A DNA stretch of 64,000 nt from Phymorhynchus buccinoides. Lineage: Eukaryota; Mollusca; Gastropoda; Neogastropoda; Raphitomidae. Below, one piece after another: positions 11,615 to 24,985 of the stretch (position 1 is the first letter of the stretch; the number at the start of each line of letters is the position of its first letter). The translations under genes and the position numbers were made by a program. The notes under the pieces were generated by a model, which worked only from the letters and a program-made list of their open reading frames with translations, was not told where the DNA came from and did not search any database. The stretch lies in the NCBI GenBank assembly GCA_017654935.2, contig CM065693.1:17241016-17305015 (forward strand), given 5' to 3'.

Positions 11615-12129
11615 CTATATCCTCTCTCTTGGCCTCACTATTTCATATTTGTCATATTCTAATATCAGTACATTAAGTTTTCATCTTCATAAATTGTCTT
11701 CTAACGTGATTGAAGTTTTGATGTAACGTTTTGTTTTAAGCAAATTGACTTTTTTGTGTTGCAAAATCAACCCTGTGCTTTCGTACATTGTATTACCTAG
11801 GCCACTGCATGTTGTTTTGTTTTCTTATGTTGTGGGGGTATTGAAATTTCATAGAAGAACAACATATTGCTCATTATTCAATTTGTCATTGATCAATTTA
11901 CTTGTATTGCAAATTTTGTTAAAACTACGATATTGCAACGTTGTCCTGAAATGCTTAGCAAAAAAACAACTAACACTGTACTGAAGTTTTCACTTCAGCG
12001 AGCAGTTGCAGATGTCGTTGCATCGCTGGACATACTGTGGTGACGAGGACAGTGACCAGGGAATAACATCAGATGAGCAAATCAGGCAGAGCGACATGAA
12101 GGCACAGACACTCTAGTCGCCATGGTCTG
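11615..12129. other. AT-rich non-coding stretch
   Basis: Nothing recognised. A short open frame (11,745-11,984) lacks any familiar motif. Confidence 0.5.
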
Positions 12130-12130
12130 A

Positions 12131-12526
12131 CATACATACATGCATACATACATACATACATACATACATACATACATACATACATACATACATGCATGCA
12201 TGCACACATGCATACATGCATGCATGCATACATACATACATACATACATACATACATGCATACATGCATGCATGCATACACACAATTCATGCATGCATGC
12301 ATATATACATACATACATATGTGCATACATACATACACACAATTCATGCATGCATGCATATATACACACATACATATGTGCATACGTGCATACATACACA
12401 CATGCATACACGCATGCATACATACATACATACATACATACATACATACATACATACATACATACATACATACATACATACATACATACATACATACATA
12501 CATACATACATACATACATACATACA

Positions 12527-12560
<34 letters not shown>

Positions 12561-12965
12561 CATACACACAATTTATACATACATACATGCGTACATACAT
12601 ACATGCACAATTAATGCATGCATACATACATACACACAATTCATGCATGCATGCATATATACATTCATACATACATGCATGCATACGTACATAATGTACA
12701 TTATGTACATACATACATACATACATACATGCATACATACATATATATATACATACACACAATTCATACATACATACATACATACATACATACGTACATA
12801 TGTACATACATACATGCACAATTCATGCATGCATGCATGCGTCCATACATACATACATACATACATGCATACACATACATACATACATACATACATACAT
12901 ACATACATACATACATACATACATACATACATACATACATACATACATACATACATGCATACACA
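12131..12965. repeat. (CATA)n tetranucleotide tract, about 0.83 kb
   Basis: CATA/TACA repeats with TGCA, CACA and ATTCATGC interruptions that themselves recur (CACACAATTCATGCATGC several times). This suggests higher-order duplication inside the array. All open frames are Met-Tyr-Cys or His-Thr-Tyr-Ile artefacts. Confidence 0.95.
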
Positions 12966-13216
12966 CAATTCATACACGCATACATACGTACAATTACATA
13001 CAGACAGACAGAAACGCTGACATACTAGGAGGGGGTTGTACATACATTTGGAGCTGCAGTCTTTAGGGATTAGTCTTTTATCGGGAATCGTCCACAACGC
13101 TGTCAGTGAGACTTCATGGAAGAATACGAATACGAATACGATTGGGGGGTGGTTAAATTGAGGGTAAAAAGGATAAGCTTGGAGCTTTAGTTGTTTTTCT
13201 TGTTACCTGGACTTCA

Positions 13217-13460
13217 ATAATCGGTGGCTTGGAGTCAAAACGGATTATCTCTAGATAGGCCATTGACTTATTATTGATGTTATTGCACAAACTAAGAAGG
13301 TGTATTGAAAAAGACTGCAAATAACATAAAATGGGGATTATGCTTTTAATACTTCTGCAGTCTTTTTTTTATACAAGTTATTAGTTTTCGCAATAAGTTC
13401 AATAATACGTCAAAGGACTATCTTGAGATAGTCCGTTTTGACTCTAAGCCATCGAATTAT
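13217..13460. mobile_element. Foldback MITE, TCGATGGCTTGAGTCAAAAC family, copy 1
   Basis: The left end is ATAATCGGTGGCTTGGAGTC and the right end is its near-perfect complement, GACTCTAAGCCATCGAATTA. An inner inverted repeat is built from AAAAGACTGCA and TGCAGTCTTTTT. It is about 244 bp with no coding capacity. The flank (GTTACCTGGACTTCA before, ATCGGAATCAACAGATAA after) matches an uninterrupted copy at about 13,858-13,895, which looks like an empty site. Confidence 0.8.
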
Positions 13461-13562
13461 CGGAATCAACAGATAATCACAATAATCGGAATGCGTTGGT
13501 TGGCTGAATGCAAAGGGGAGGCCAGAGAAATCTGAAAACCGAACACAAACGTACCCCTCTCA

Positions 13563-13806
13563 TTAACGATTTCGCTACCAGCCATTTTTAGCCTAAAAGT
13601 TTCTGTTTAACTTACCTGGGTAAAGAACAGTTGGCGACTGCAATTATGTCTATCCCCTTATGTCACGTATCACATAAGGCCATACCTTATTCATTGCTGG
13701 TCTTCAGCAAGGTCATTGGGTAACACGTCCTGATTTCATGCCTTTTGGTGACGTGGGTGTTAAACCAGTGTGGTGCAGAAATGCCACTTCAATGGTAAAA
13801 GGGTTA
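13563..13806. mobile_element. Foldback MITE, AACCCTTTCGCCGCCAGC family, copy 2 (diverged)
   Basis: Starts TTAACGATTTCGCTACCAGC and ends CAATGGTAAAAGGGTTAA. It shares the interior TGCCTTTTGGTGACGTGGGT and TGGTGCAGAAATGCCAC with the copies at 3.5 and 20.0 kb. Older than those copies, judged by mismatches. Confidence 0.65.
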
Positions 13807-13945
13807 AGGACATAATTATGACCTGGGAGAAGGAGAAGAAGAAGAAGTTTTCCTTGGTTACCTGGACGTCAATTATCGGAATCAGCAGATAAGCACAAGA
13901 AATGCCACGTCGGCTTATTAGAAATCGGTTTAATGACGTGTCTCC

Positions 13946-13946
<1 letters not shown>

Positions 13947-13979
<33 letters not shown>
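13947..13979. repeat. (ATT)n microsatellite
   Basis: Eleven or so ATT units. Confidence 0.9.
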
Positions 13980-14177
13980 TTGTTGAGTAATTAGGTGACC
14001 GAGTCATGGTCAGCTGAACTCTGTCTAATCAAATTGAACTGGAGGATGGGATTAATGTTGTACTCTGCCACTGTGTTCTGCTTGACAGTGGTCACTAAAT
14101 AAATGTTAATTAACAAGATTTGTGCTTATGTAACTGTGATTGGTGATCAGAACCACATTGTTTTTCGTGGCTTCATT

Positions 14178-14180
14178 GAT

Positions 14181-14236
<56 letters not shown>

Positions 14237-14276
14237 GCGTGTGCGTGTGTGTGTGTGCGTGTGCGTGTGCGTGCGG

Positions 14277-14320
<44 letters not shown>

Positions 14321-14440
14321 GCGTGCGGGTGAGTGTGTGTGTGTGTGTGTGTGTGTAGGTGTGTGTGTAGGTGTGTCTGTGTGTGTGTCAGTGTGTGTGT
14401 GTGTGTGTGCGTGCGTGCGTGTGGGGGGGGGGGGGGGGGC
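14178..14440. repeat. (TG)n/(TGCG)n tract ending in poly-G
   Basis: TG repeats with CG, GGTGAG and TAGG interruptions, followed by about 16 G. Alternating purine-pyrimidine. Confidence 0.93.
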
Positions 14441-14683
14441 GTGCGAGCATTAATAATTACCAAAACAAAATGATAACGCTATGCTTTTGTGGACTTTGTT
14501 GTTGTTCTTTGTCCTTGCATTATTGTGTCCTACTATGCTATATGTGTTGTACGTACCTTTGATGGGTTCACTTCCTTACTTAAGGCATTGATGTGATAGA
14601 GTAATTGTGTCTTTCTGCCCTTCAAAAGCAACTTGCATTGTGTTACTTTAATATGTACTGCTTATAACAGTCGTTTTATTCGT

Positions 14684-17022
<2,339 letters not shown>

Positions 17023-17111
17023 CACACACACTCTCTCACTCAAGCTACACAAAGCTTGTTGACACAACTTATACCTACAAAGCGATCCGTGTGATCGTTC
17101 ACAAAATAAAG

Positions 17112-17244
<133 letters not shown>

Positions 17245-17466
17245 TGTTTACATATTTATAATGTAATACAATACTCGAGTTCAAAGTTGTATGTTTGCTT
17301 TAAGCGTGTCCCGTCTTTCGTGCGTGCTTGCGTGTTGTATTGTCATTCTAAAATGACAAATTGGATGATTTTTTATTTGTAATTTTCTCCCACGAAAAAA
17401 CTTTTTAGACAAAAAATGATGAACTTTGATTATGCTTGTAATGTGGTTGTTAACTGTTGTTGTTAT

Positions 17467-17471
17467 TGATG

Positions 17472-17503
<32 letters not shown>

Positions 17504-17560
17504 GATGATGGTGGTGGTGATGATGATGGTGGTGGTGGTGATGGTGATGACGACAACGAC
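17467..17560. repeat. (GAT)n/(GGT)n trinucleotide repeat
   Basis: GATGAT and GGTGGT units. Confidence 0.9.
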
Positions 17561-17583
17561 GATGATAACGGCTACGACACGAC

Positions 17584-17811
17584 TTAACCCCTTGACTGCC
17601 ACCAACGTATTACGTACTGACCTGGTGACATCACTGGTGACGTCATCAGATGATGAGGAATAACCCTGACATGCTGGCGTTTTGCTCTAACACAGTCAAG
17701 AGAGTTATACCCCCAAACCATTTTGCCAGATTTGCTCTACCAGTTGTCTTTTTTATGGCATGATTTGCCCAATAAATTGTCCTTAATGTTGTCTGGCAGT
17801 CAAGGGGTTAA
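17584..17811. mobile_element. Foldback element related to the AACCCTTT MITE family
   Basis: Begins TTAACCCCTTGACTGCCA and ends TGGCAGTCAAGGGGTTAA, an almost perfect terminal inverted repeat of 18 bp. The ends resemble the AACCCTTTCGCCGCCAGC family, but the interior differs. Probably a related MITE subfamily. Confidence 0.65.
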
Positions 17812-18489
17812 AGATGACGTTGACGATGACAACCATGATGAAAGTGGTGATAAAAAAACAAAACAAAAAAACGACTAACAGCTAAAGCTGCTGTTATAAA
17901 AGTGATTTCCTTTTTTTTGTCTTTTTTTCTTTCTGCATTGTACCTTTTCATCGTTTGCTGGGCAAAGCATGTAACAAAATAAATACATGTTCACGTAATC
18001 TTTCGTTGTCGATATGATATTCGTGTTTTACTCATAAAATTGATATTGAAAAAAAAAGTCATGCTCAATTATTCAGTTATTATCAATACAATGATCTTGA
18101 ATATTCACTATCAAGTTGGTGTCGCTCCTTGTACCATCGTGCATAATTTTTTTTATATAATAATAATCATCATAATAATGTCAATTATATGAATATTATT
18201 CTTAATATATTACATTCTATTATCATCAATGCTGCCAGCATGAGCGCGGGCTTCAAAGTGTATCGTTACGCCTACGTATTATTCTGTGTGCTTTGCTGGT
18301 TATTACTGTAATTATTACTATTTTGTTGTTTTGTTGTTCTTTTTTGTTTCGTGAAAGCTTATACCGTCTACACTCTTTTACCCACGCACTTCCGAGCTTC
18401 TTTTCTAGGTGTTACCGTACTGATGACAATAAAAGACGCTCTTCCCTGTGAGGGGTCTCAAACCCTTCTTGGTTTGTGAAATGGTGCTA
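17812..18489. other. AT-rich non-coding stretch
   Basis: No gene, RNA or repeat family recognised. Confidence 0.5.
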
Positions 18490-18532
18490 CCCTCTGTGTG
18501 TGTGGGGGGTGGTGGATGTGTGTGTGTGACTG

Positions 18533-18623
<91 letters not shown>

Positions 18624-19033
18624 TCTGTGGGTGTGGGTATGTGTGTGGTGTGTGTGTGGTGTGTGTGGTGTGTGTGTGTGTGTGTGAGTGTGGGTGTGGG
18701 TGTGGGTGGGTGTGTATGTGTGTGTGTGTGTGTGTCTGTGTGTGTGTGTGTGAGTGAGTGTGTGGTGTGTGGGTGGGGGTGTAATTATGTGTATTATGTG
18801 TGCCGGTCTGTCTGACTGTCCTAGTTGTCTAATTGATTCTCTGTTGGTCTGTCTGTCTGTATGTATGTATGTATGTCTGTCTGTATGTATGTATGTATGT
18901 ATGTAGGCCCTATGTATGTATGTATGTATGTATGTATGCATGTCCTTGTGTCTGTCTGTATGTATGTATGCCCTTGTCTGTCTGTCTGTCTGTTTGTATG
19001 TATGCATGTCCTCTGTCTGTCTGTCTGTCTGAC
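18490..19033. repeat. Compound microsatellite (GT, TCTG, TGTA)
   Basis: GT with GGGT variants (18,490-18,780), then TCTG and TGTA tetranucleotides (18,846-19,033). Confidence 0.93.
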
Positions 19034-19136
19034 TGTCTGGCTGGTGACTCTCTCTCACTCTCTCTGTGTCTAATGTATGTCTCTCTGTCTGTGTCTCTTT
19101 TCTTGTCTCTCTCTTTCTATGTCTCTGTCTCTCTTT

Positions 19137-19137
<1 letters not shown>

Positions 19138-19235
<98 letters not shown>

Positions 19236-19337
19236 GCGCACACACGCACGCACGCACGCACGCACACCCACAAACCCACACCCACCCACCACACACCCAC
19301 CCACATACACATACACACACACACATACCCCCCCCCC

Positions 19338-19371
<34 letters not shown>

Positions 19372-19380
19372 ACGCACGCA
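19138..19380. repeat. Compound microsatellite (CT then CA/CG)
   Basis: (CT)n to 19,211 switching directly to (CA)n with CG and CCC interruptions. Confidence 0.93.
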
Positions 19381-19428
19381 CCCCAGAGGGGGCAAATGCT
19401 TCTCCAGTGGGTGGGATTAGAATTTGTT

Positions 19429-19612
19429 TATACAGCGGAACCTCCCTTATAAGACCTCCCATTATAAGACTCCCTCCCATATAAGACCTGTTTCTCTGTG
19501 ACATTGCCCGTCTTTGTAAATATTAAAATGACCTCCTTTATAAGACCCCTCCCTTATAAGACCTCATTTTGGATGATTTCTGAAGGTCTTATAAGGGAGG
19601 TTCCAATGTATA
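19429..19612. mobile_element. Foldback MITE, CCTCCCTTATAAGACC ends
   Basis: The left end is TATACAGCGGAACCTCCCTT and the right end reads TATACATTGGAACCTCCCTT on the opposite strand. The motif TTATAAGACC recurs inside. About 184 bp, non-coding; TATA at both edges may be target duplication or TIR. Confidence 0.8.
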
Positions 19613-20024
19613 TCGTGGCGATGTCTTGCCCGGGATACAACCCAATTCGGTAAAGATGCAGATCAACACCCCCTGTCACGGTCTAGGTTCATGACGTTCT
19701 TCCCGTCTTGCCTTTATCTTCTACTATTATTTGAATGCATATTTTTAATTGTGTAAAATGGATGAAAATTAACATTAACCCTTGTTGCCCATGTACCCTT
19801 TTGCTCTTCTACCCTCATAAACTGTAATCACACTATTTTTTCCACTACCCCACTATTTCTCTCCCACTGACCTTTGGGCTGATTGTGAACTATGCTCACA
19901 AGAGGAAGATCTACAACCTGCCAACTTTGCTGTCTTCACTTCATGACTAAGTGCCTAGGGCACGAAACGTTGAAGTTTCTCCTTTTCACAGGTACCTTTT
20001 TTTTTATACCTACCACTTTTACAT
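19613..20024. other. Non-coding stretch
   Basis: Nothing recognised between two MITEs. Confidence 0.5.
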
Positions 20025-20267
20025 TAACCCTTTCACCGCCAGCTATTTTTCAACTAGAAAATACCATTAAACCTAACTGGGTGGAGAAAACAAGTATCCC
20101 CTATATTGGGAATTCCTGTGTGTCATGTACAACATTAGGCCTATCCTTGCCTCCCAAATTTAAAGAAATAGGGTCTTCAGATAACAGACCCTGATTTGAT
20201 GCCTTTTAGTGACATGGGTGTTAAACCATTGTGGAGCATAAATGCGACATTGGCGGCGAAAGGGTTA
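20025..20267. mobile_element. Foldback MITE, AACCCTTTCGCCGCCAGC family, copy 3
   Basis: Begins TTAACCCTTTCACCGCCAGC and ends TTGGCGGCGAAAGGGTTAA. The interior TTTGATGCCTTTTAGTGACA matches the 3.5-kb copy. The best-preserved ends of the family in this window. Confidence 0.8.
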
Positions 20268-20386
20268 AATATAGCAAACGATAGAGGTCGAAGTGATCAA
20301 TTTGCAGTAAGAAAGGCAAGACTGAAGAGGGGGAAAAACGGAAAGAATCGAGAAATGATGGAGGGGGTGAGGATCAGCATCTTTGC

Positions 20387-20523
20387 CCCCAACTCTCTCG
20401 GCCAAAGGGATTTGAGGACAGCTGGCGTTGGGGGTGGTGGTCCCCCAAATCACCCAAAGCCAACTCATTTCTTTGGCTGCAGCACCAGAGCCAGTGCCAT
20501 GAGAGCCATAGTCTTCCACAAGA
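20387..20523 (-). repeat. Dispersed repeat, copy 2 (partner at 4,826-4,971)
   Basis: Reverse-complement match to the 4.8-kb segment, including ACTCTCTCGGCCAAAGGGAT. Confidence 0.55.
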
Positions 20524-20647
20524 GACTAAACTGTGCATTAAAGGGGCACCGTGACGGATGAGTTTTTGTAAGAAACGCGTCGAGACCACCAGGAAAACAC
20601 CCTTTACAGAGATTGCAACACTCACTTTGCTGTGGTTTCCTAGAAAT

Positions 20648-21147
20648 NNNNNNNNNNNNNNNNNNNNNNNNNNNNNNNNNNNNNNNNNNNNNNNNNNNNN
20701 NNNNNNNNNNNNNNNNNNNNNNNNNNNNNNNNNNNNNNNNNNNNNNNNNNNNNNNNNNNNNNNNNNNNNNNNNNNNNNNNNNNNNNNNNNNNNNNNNNNN
20801 NNNNNNNNNNNNNNNNNNNNNNNNNNNNNNNNNNNNNNNNNNNNNNNNNNNNNNNNNNNNNNNNNNNNNNNNNNNNNNNNNNNNNNNNNNNNNNNNNNNN
20901 NNNNNNNNNNNNNNNNNNNNNNNNNNNNNNNNNNNNNNNNNNNNNNNNNNNNNNNNNNNNNNNNNNNNNNNNNNNNNNNNNNNNNNNNNNNNNNNNNNNN
21001 NNNNNNNNNNNNNNNNNNNNNNNNNNNNNNNNNNNNNNNNNNNNNNNNNNNNNNNNNNNNNNNNNNNNNNNNNNNNNNNNNNNNNNNNNNNNNNNNNNNN
21101 NNNNNNNNNNNNNNNNNNNNNNNNNNNNNNNNNNNNNNNNNNNNNNN
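20648..21147. other. Assembly gap, exactly 500 N
   Basis: The N run is exactly 500 bases, the same as the second gap. This is an arbitrary scaffold spacer, so the adjacency of the flanks is not proven by sequence. Confidence 0.98.
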
Positions 21148-21273
21148 TTCTCATGGGCAAATTGGACTTGACGCTGACATTTCCTTTATTTCATGAGAAT
21201 AATTGGTGGTGGGTGGGCTTCTTCCCGCCCATGCGCCTTTTTTTTTACCCCGTCTGTCCGTCTTCCCCTAATA
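21148..21273. mobile_element. Half of a GGGTAAGACGGGGTAAAAAG MITE cut by the gap
   Basis: Starts at the gap with TCTCATGGGCAAATTGGACT and ends with GGGCTTCTTCCCGCCCATGC then TTTTTACCCCGTCT. It matches the right half of the foldback elements at 45,740-45,955 and 53,740-53,957. Confidence 0.7.
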
Positions 21274-22079
21274 TTTTTTTTTAAAACATGACTTATGACA
21301 CACACACTTCAACACTCAGTCAAGTCAAAGCCATACACCACCACAAACTAGAACACAGGTATACTCTTGGTTTACAAAACACCAATTTGTGCGCCTGAGA
21401 CATTCAATTGCTGTTGTTTTTCGAAAAGTGCAAAAGGGAATGCGTTTATTCTAAAAAAAAACACTTACTTTCAGTTTGGGTAAAAAAAACCAGGTTCACA
21501 GCAAACTCGAACGGTTTGTCGAAAATCTGCGGAAAGTTTAGACCGGTTTCGGTTCAAGGCAAATTGGTTTTTAATTTTTTAATGAACATTTAAGTCAAAC
21601 ATCGCTTATTAACATGAAAACAAATATGTTAAGCACGTAACCTTCGATTTTAATTTAGAGAAATCCGAGATGGATTACAAGAAGGTACCCTTAAAACTTG
21701 ACAAATCCGAAACGCTCAAGCCAACTACCACTTGCATTTTATACTGGCTTGTTTTTCGTGAACGCAATCATATCAAACAATAATGGTTGGGTATATCTTT
21801 ATCGATTTTAAAAAATCGTGCTTTCCTGGTATTGCAGTGTACCTCCAGGATCATTTCACATCTTTTAATCTATTAATATCCCACGGGTGCAGTTAGTCAG
21901 TTCCAGGGCCGGAGGGACGTTTTGTGATCGGATTTCTTACAGGCTTTGTACCACAAAAATGTTGAGACAAATTTATTGGGGGGTGTTTTTTTCGAGGTGA
22001 ACATGTTAATTCTACCCACCTCCCTCCCTTTAGCTCTATCTCTAGATCTCACCCGCGAAACCCGAACTTGACATTTTCC
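21274..22079. other. Non-coding flank of the TLR pseudogene
   Basis: AT-rich. The only match found is 21,800-21,930, which resembles 1,470-1,610. Confidence 0.45.
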
Positions 22080-22542
22080 TCACAGTGCTGACTCTTGACT
22101 ATGGCCTCGGCCAGGGCCTTCCAAACCGGGTGGTGGCGCGGTGGGTGGCGGCCCTTCGTCCTCTTCACACAGGTGGAGGCGGGGGGCTAAGGGATTCGTG
22201 CACGTGGAACACGTGGTGAGGCGGGCACCAAGCGGCAGCAGCTGTCCTGTGAAGGGAAGGCATGCGCCGCAGACAGAGCAGAGGCAGATTCTCAGGACAA
22301 CACCACGATGACCCGCTCCGGGGGTGGTGAGGTCGAGATGCAGCGAATGGCGTGCTGCACGGCAAACCCGCACGCCCCAGTCGTCCTGGGAGAAGTCCGC
22401 AGTCACCAGCAACCACCCCGTCTGTGGAGGAGAGAGAGAAGGAAAGGAAAGGGGAACGCAGGTGAAGGAAGAAATGTTGTGAGAAACTAAAGGTTCTCCA
22501 CGTTCCTTTTTCTTCCTAGGTGGGTCCTTCCTCTCCGCAGGT

Positions 22543-22596
22543 TCTGTCTGTCTGTCTGTCTGTCTGTCTGTCCTGTCTGTCTGTCGTCTGTCTGTA

Positions 22597-22627
<31 letters not shown>

Positions 22628-22700
22628 ATGCCTGCGGTCTGTCTGTATGTTGTCTGTCTGTCCGTCCGTGTTCTCTCTCTTCTCTCTCTCTCTTCTCCTA

Positions 22701-22732
<32 letters not shown>

Positions 22733-22842
22733 CTCTCTTTGTTCAGCTTATTTTTAACCCTCAAAAAGGTGATTTTGACTTGACTGACTTGACTTGACTT
22801 GACTTGACTATCTCTCTCTCTCCTCTCTCTCCTCTCTCTCTG
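22543..22842. repeat. TCTG/CT microsatellites and a TTGAC-tailed element
   Basis: (TCTG)n to 22,660, CT to 22,738, then AAAAAGGTGATTTTGACTTG followed by TTGAC repeats (22,764-22,809) and more CT. The GTGATTTTGACTTGAC end recurs at 41.75 kb and 57.9 kb, so it is probably a retroelement 3' tail. Confidence 0.7.
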
Positions 22843-22849
22843 TGTGTGT

Positions 22850-24985
22850 GTGTGGGTGGGTCGGGGTGGGTGGGGGACGAATTACTGCCTATGTCCCTTG
22901 CCCATTCTTCCTCTGTCTTCAAAATCGACACGTACAGGAGCTTCATGGGGGGCCTTTAACACAATAGGCAGCAGCTAAATGATGTGTGCAAGATAGTTTT
23001 CCCTTCTACCCTACCCTATCTCCTTCCTTCAACATCCTACCCCACCTCCACCCCACCGCCTCTCTACTCCCTCCCCGAAATCATGCAGTCTGTTTCATTT
23101 CTTCCACACATCATCCTTTTAATGTCCTTTCCCCCCCGAAGTGGCAAGGGTGGGCTGCCCACGTGGCGGGGGTAATCAAAAACGGCACACACGTAAGACA
23201 GAAAAGTGTGCGCTCATGCGCGCGCTGGCAACTCATGTGCTTGTGATGTGCGCGCGTGTGGCTTGCTGTGCGTGTGTAGGCAATAGGTGTGTGTGGGTGT
23301 TGGTGTGTGTGTGTGTGTGTGGTGTGTGTGTGTGTGTGCGTGCGTGTGCTGTGCGTGTGCGTGCGTGTGCTGGCGGCGTGTGCGTGCGCGCGCGCGTACG
23401 TGTATGTGTTATGTGTGTGTGTGTTTCTATGTGTGTCTGTGTGTTTGTTGTGAAATGCGATGTATGTATGTACGTAACGCTACGCGTACTTTTACGTATG
23501 TATGTATGTGTATGGGGTATGTATATGATATGTTGTGTTGCGTCAGTGCTGTGTGCTTGTGGTGCGTGCGAGCATGGGTATGATGTGATTTGGTTTTTAA
23601 ACGTATTTTTTTGTAAATGCGCCAATGAGCAGCTTAGCCTGAAATAAAGCTTTCTTTCTTCTCTTGTCTTTTCTTCTATTATATATTATTATTATTATTA
23701 TTATTATCCTTATTATTATTATTACGTAATGTTCTTCATCCCTAGCTTGTGCATTTGTACCATAGTGTTCAAGTTCTTCGTGTGTTGGGATTAGAGTATT
23801 TATATATTAAGGTACTCTAGTTGGATGACAACAATAACATTTCCTATATTTTCTTTCGTATTCTTCCTCGATCACTCAGACAGGGAACGCCCAGTGACAC
23901 GAAAGAAGGATTCCGTAGGCAGAAAGACTCTCCAAAGATGTTCTCCCATACTGGTGTGTTCAGGGGCCGAAAAATGTCAGCCTTGAGGTTCTGGAAAGCC
24001 GACAGTCCTCGGGATAGATGCTTAACCCCTTCAGACATCACTGCCTGGAGGCAAACATCATAATGGCCTGCGAGTGAAAGAGGCTTTCCGACCTAGTCAT
24101 ATTCTTGTTGTCTTGCTCACAGTCATTTACATCCAAAAGGGAGAAAAAAGAAAAAAAATATCCTTGGTTAATTTTCGAAAGCTTGTCTTTTTCAACCTTG
24201 TCTGGACTGGCTGTGGATGGGGGCTGTGCATGTGTCCACTGAGTTGTCATTATTGGGGTGGTAATCGTCAGGATGGGACTGCGAGATAGGGGGCAAGTCA
24301 TACCTAGGTCTCTGTTGAGAGTATTTTTTATTTTATGTTGTGTTCTTTTCTTGATTTAAATGGACTGTGAGCAAAAGAACAAGAGAAGAAAATACTGGCC
24401 TGGGTTTGCCTAGACAATGTTATAACAAATAAAAAGTCAACAAAACTCGCCTCATGTCTATGATTCCGTTCTCAGCAAACATACTGGTTGATCCAAGTTA
24501 AATTTTCATTTTGACATCGTGATTTATGTGAATTAAAAATCGAATGTTAGTGTCCTATTTACTACTCATTGTAATGGACAACCTATTGGCGCATGTGGAG
24601 GCAGTGTAGGAAAACGGTTCTTTGGTGGGACATTTTAGCATTAACAATGAATAGAAGTGTCAACGTACGTGAACGAAGCGGGAGAGTGACACAGAGAAGT
24701 ACTCGAAAAACGTGGTTTGGATTGAGAAAACATGGATTCAGACAAGTTTAGATCGTAAATCGCTGCGTTCCGAGAATACTCGTACCACTGCCCTGACTGG
24801 CGTTCTTCAGTTCCGAATTATACGCAAAAAGTCGTCTGGAATGAGGGAACTATCATGTCATCTTCACACGGGGGCACATAGGGGAGTACCCTTTGCTTTT
24901 TGATCCACGATATATTAAAGGGTCATTTATTTCATTCACTCACATCATTCGTCCATACATTTATTTCATTCTGTTATCCTGCCCC
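22850..24985 (-). other. Third intron of the TLR pseudogene
   Basis: Contains a TG/CG tract (23,205-23,600) and an ATT repeat (23,682-23,720), with no Tc1 remnant. Position 23,860 (CCTCGATCACTCAGACAG) resembles 10,915, possibly a shared repeat end. No other gene seen. Confidence 0.5.

Noticed and set aside
12131..12965. Regularly spaced repeats that could suggest a CRISPR-like array
   Set aside because: Repeat units are 4 bp with no unique spacers, and the sequence is eukaryotic.
12082..13097. Met-Tyr-Val-Cys and His-Thr-Tyr-Ile open frames up to 274 codons
   Set aside because: Translations of the CATA tetranucleotide repeat.
20465..21284. Open frames running through N
   Set aside because: They are open only because N codons cannot be read as stops.
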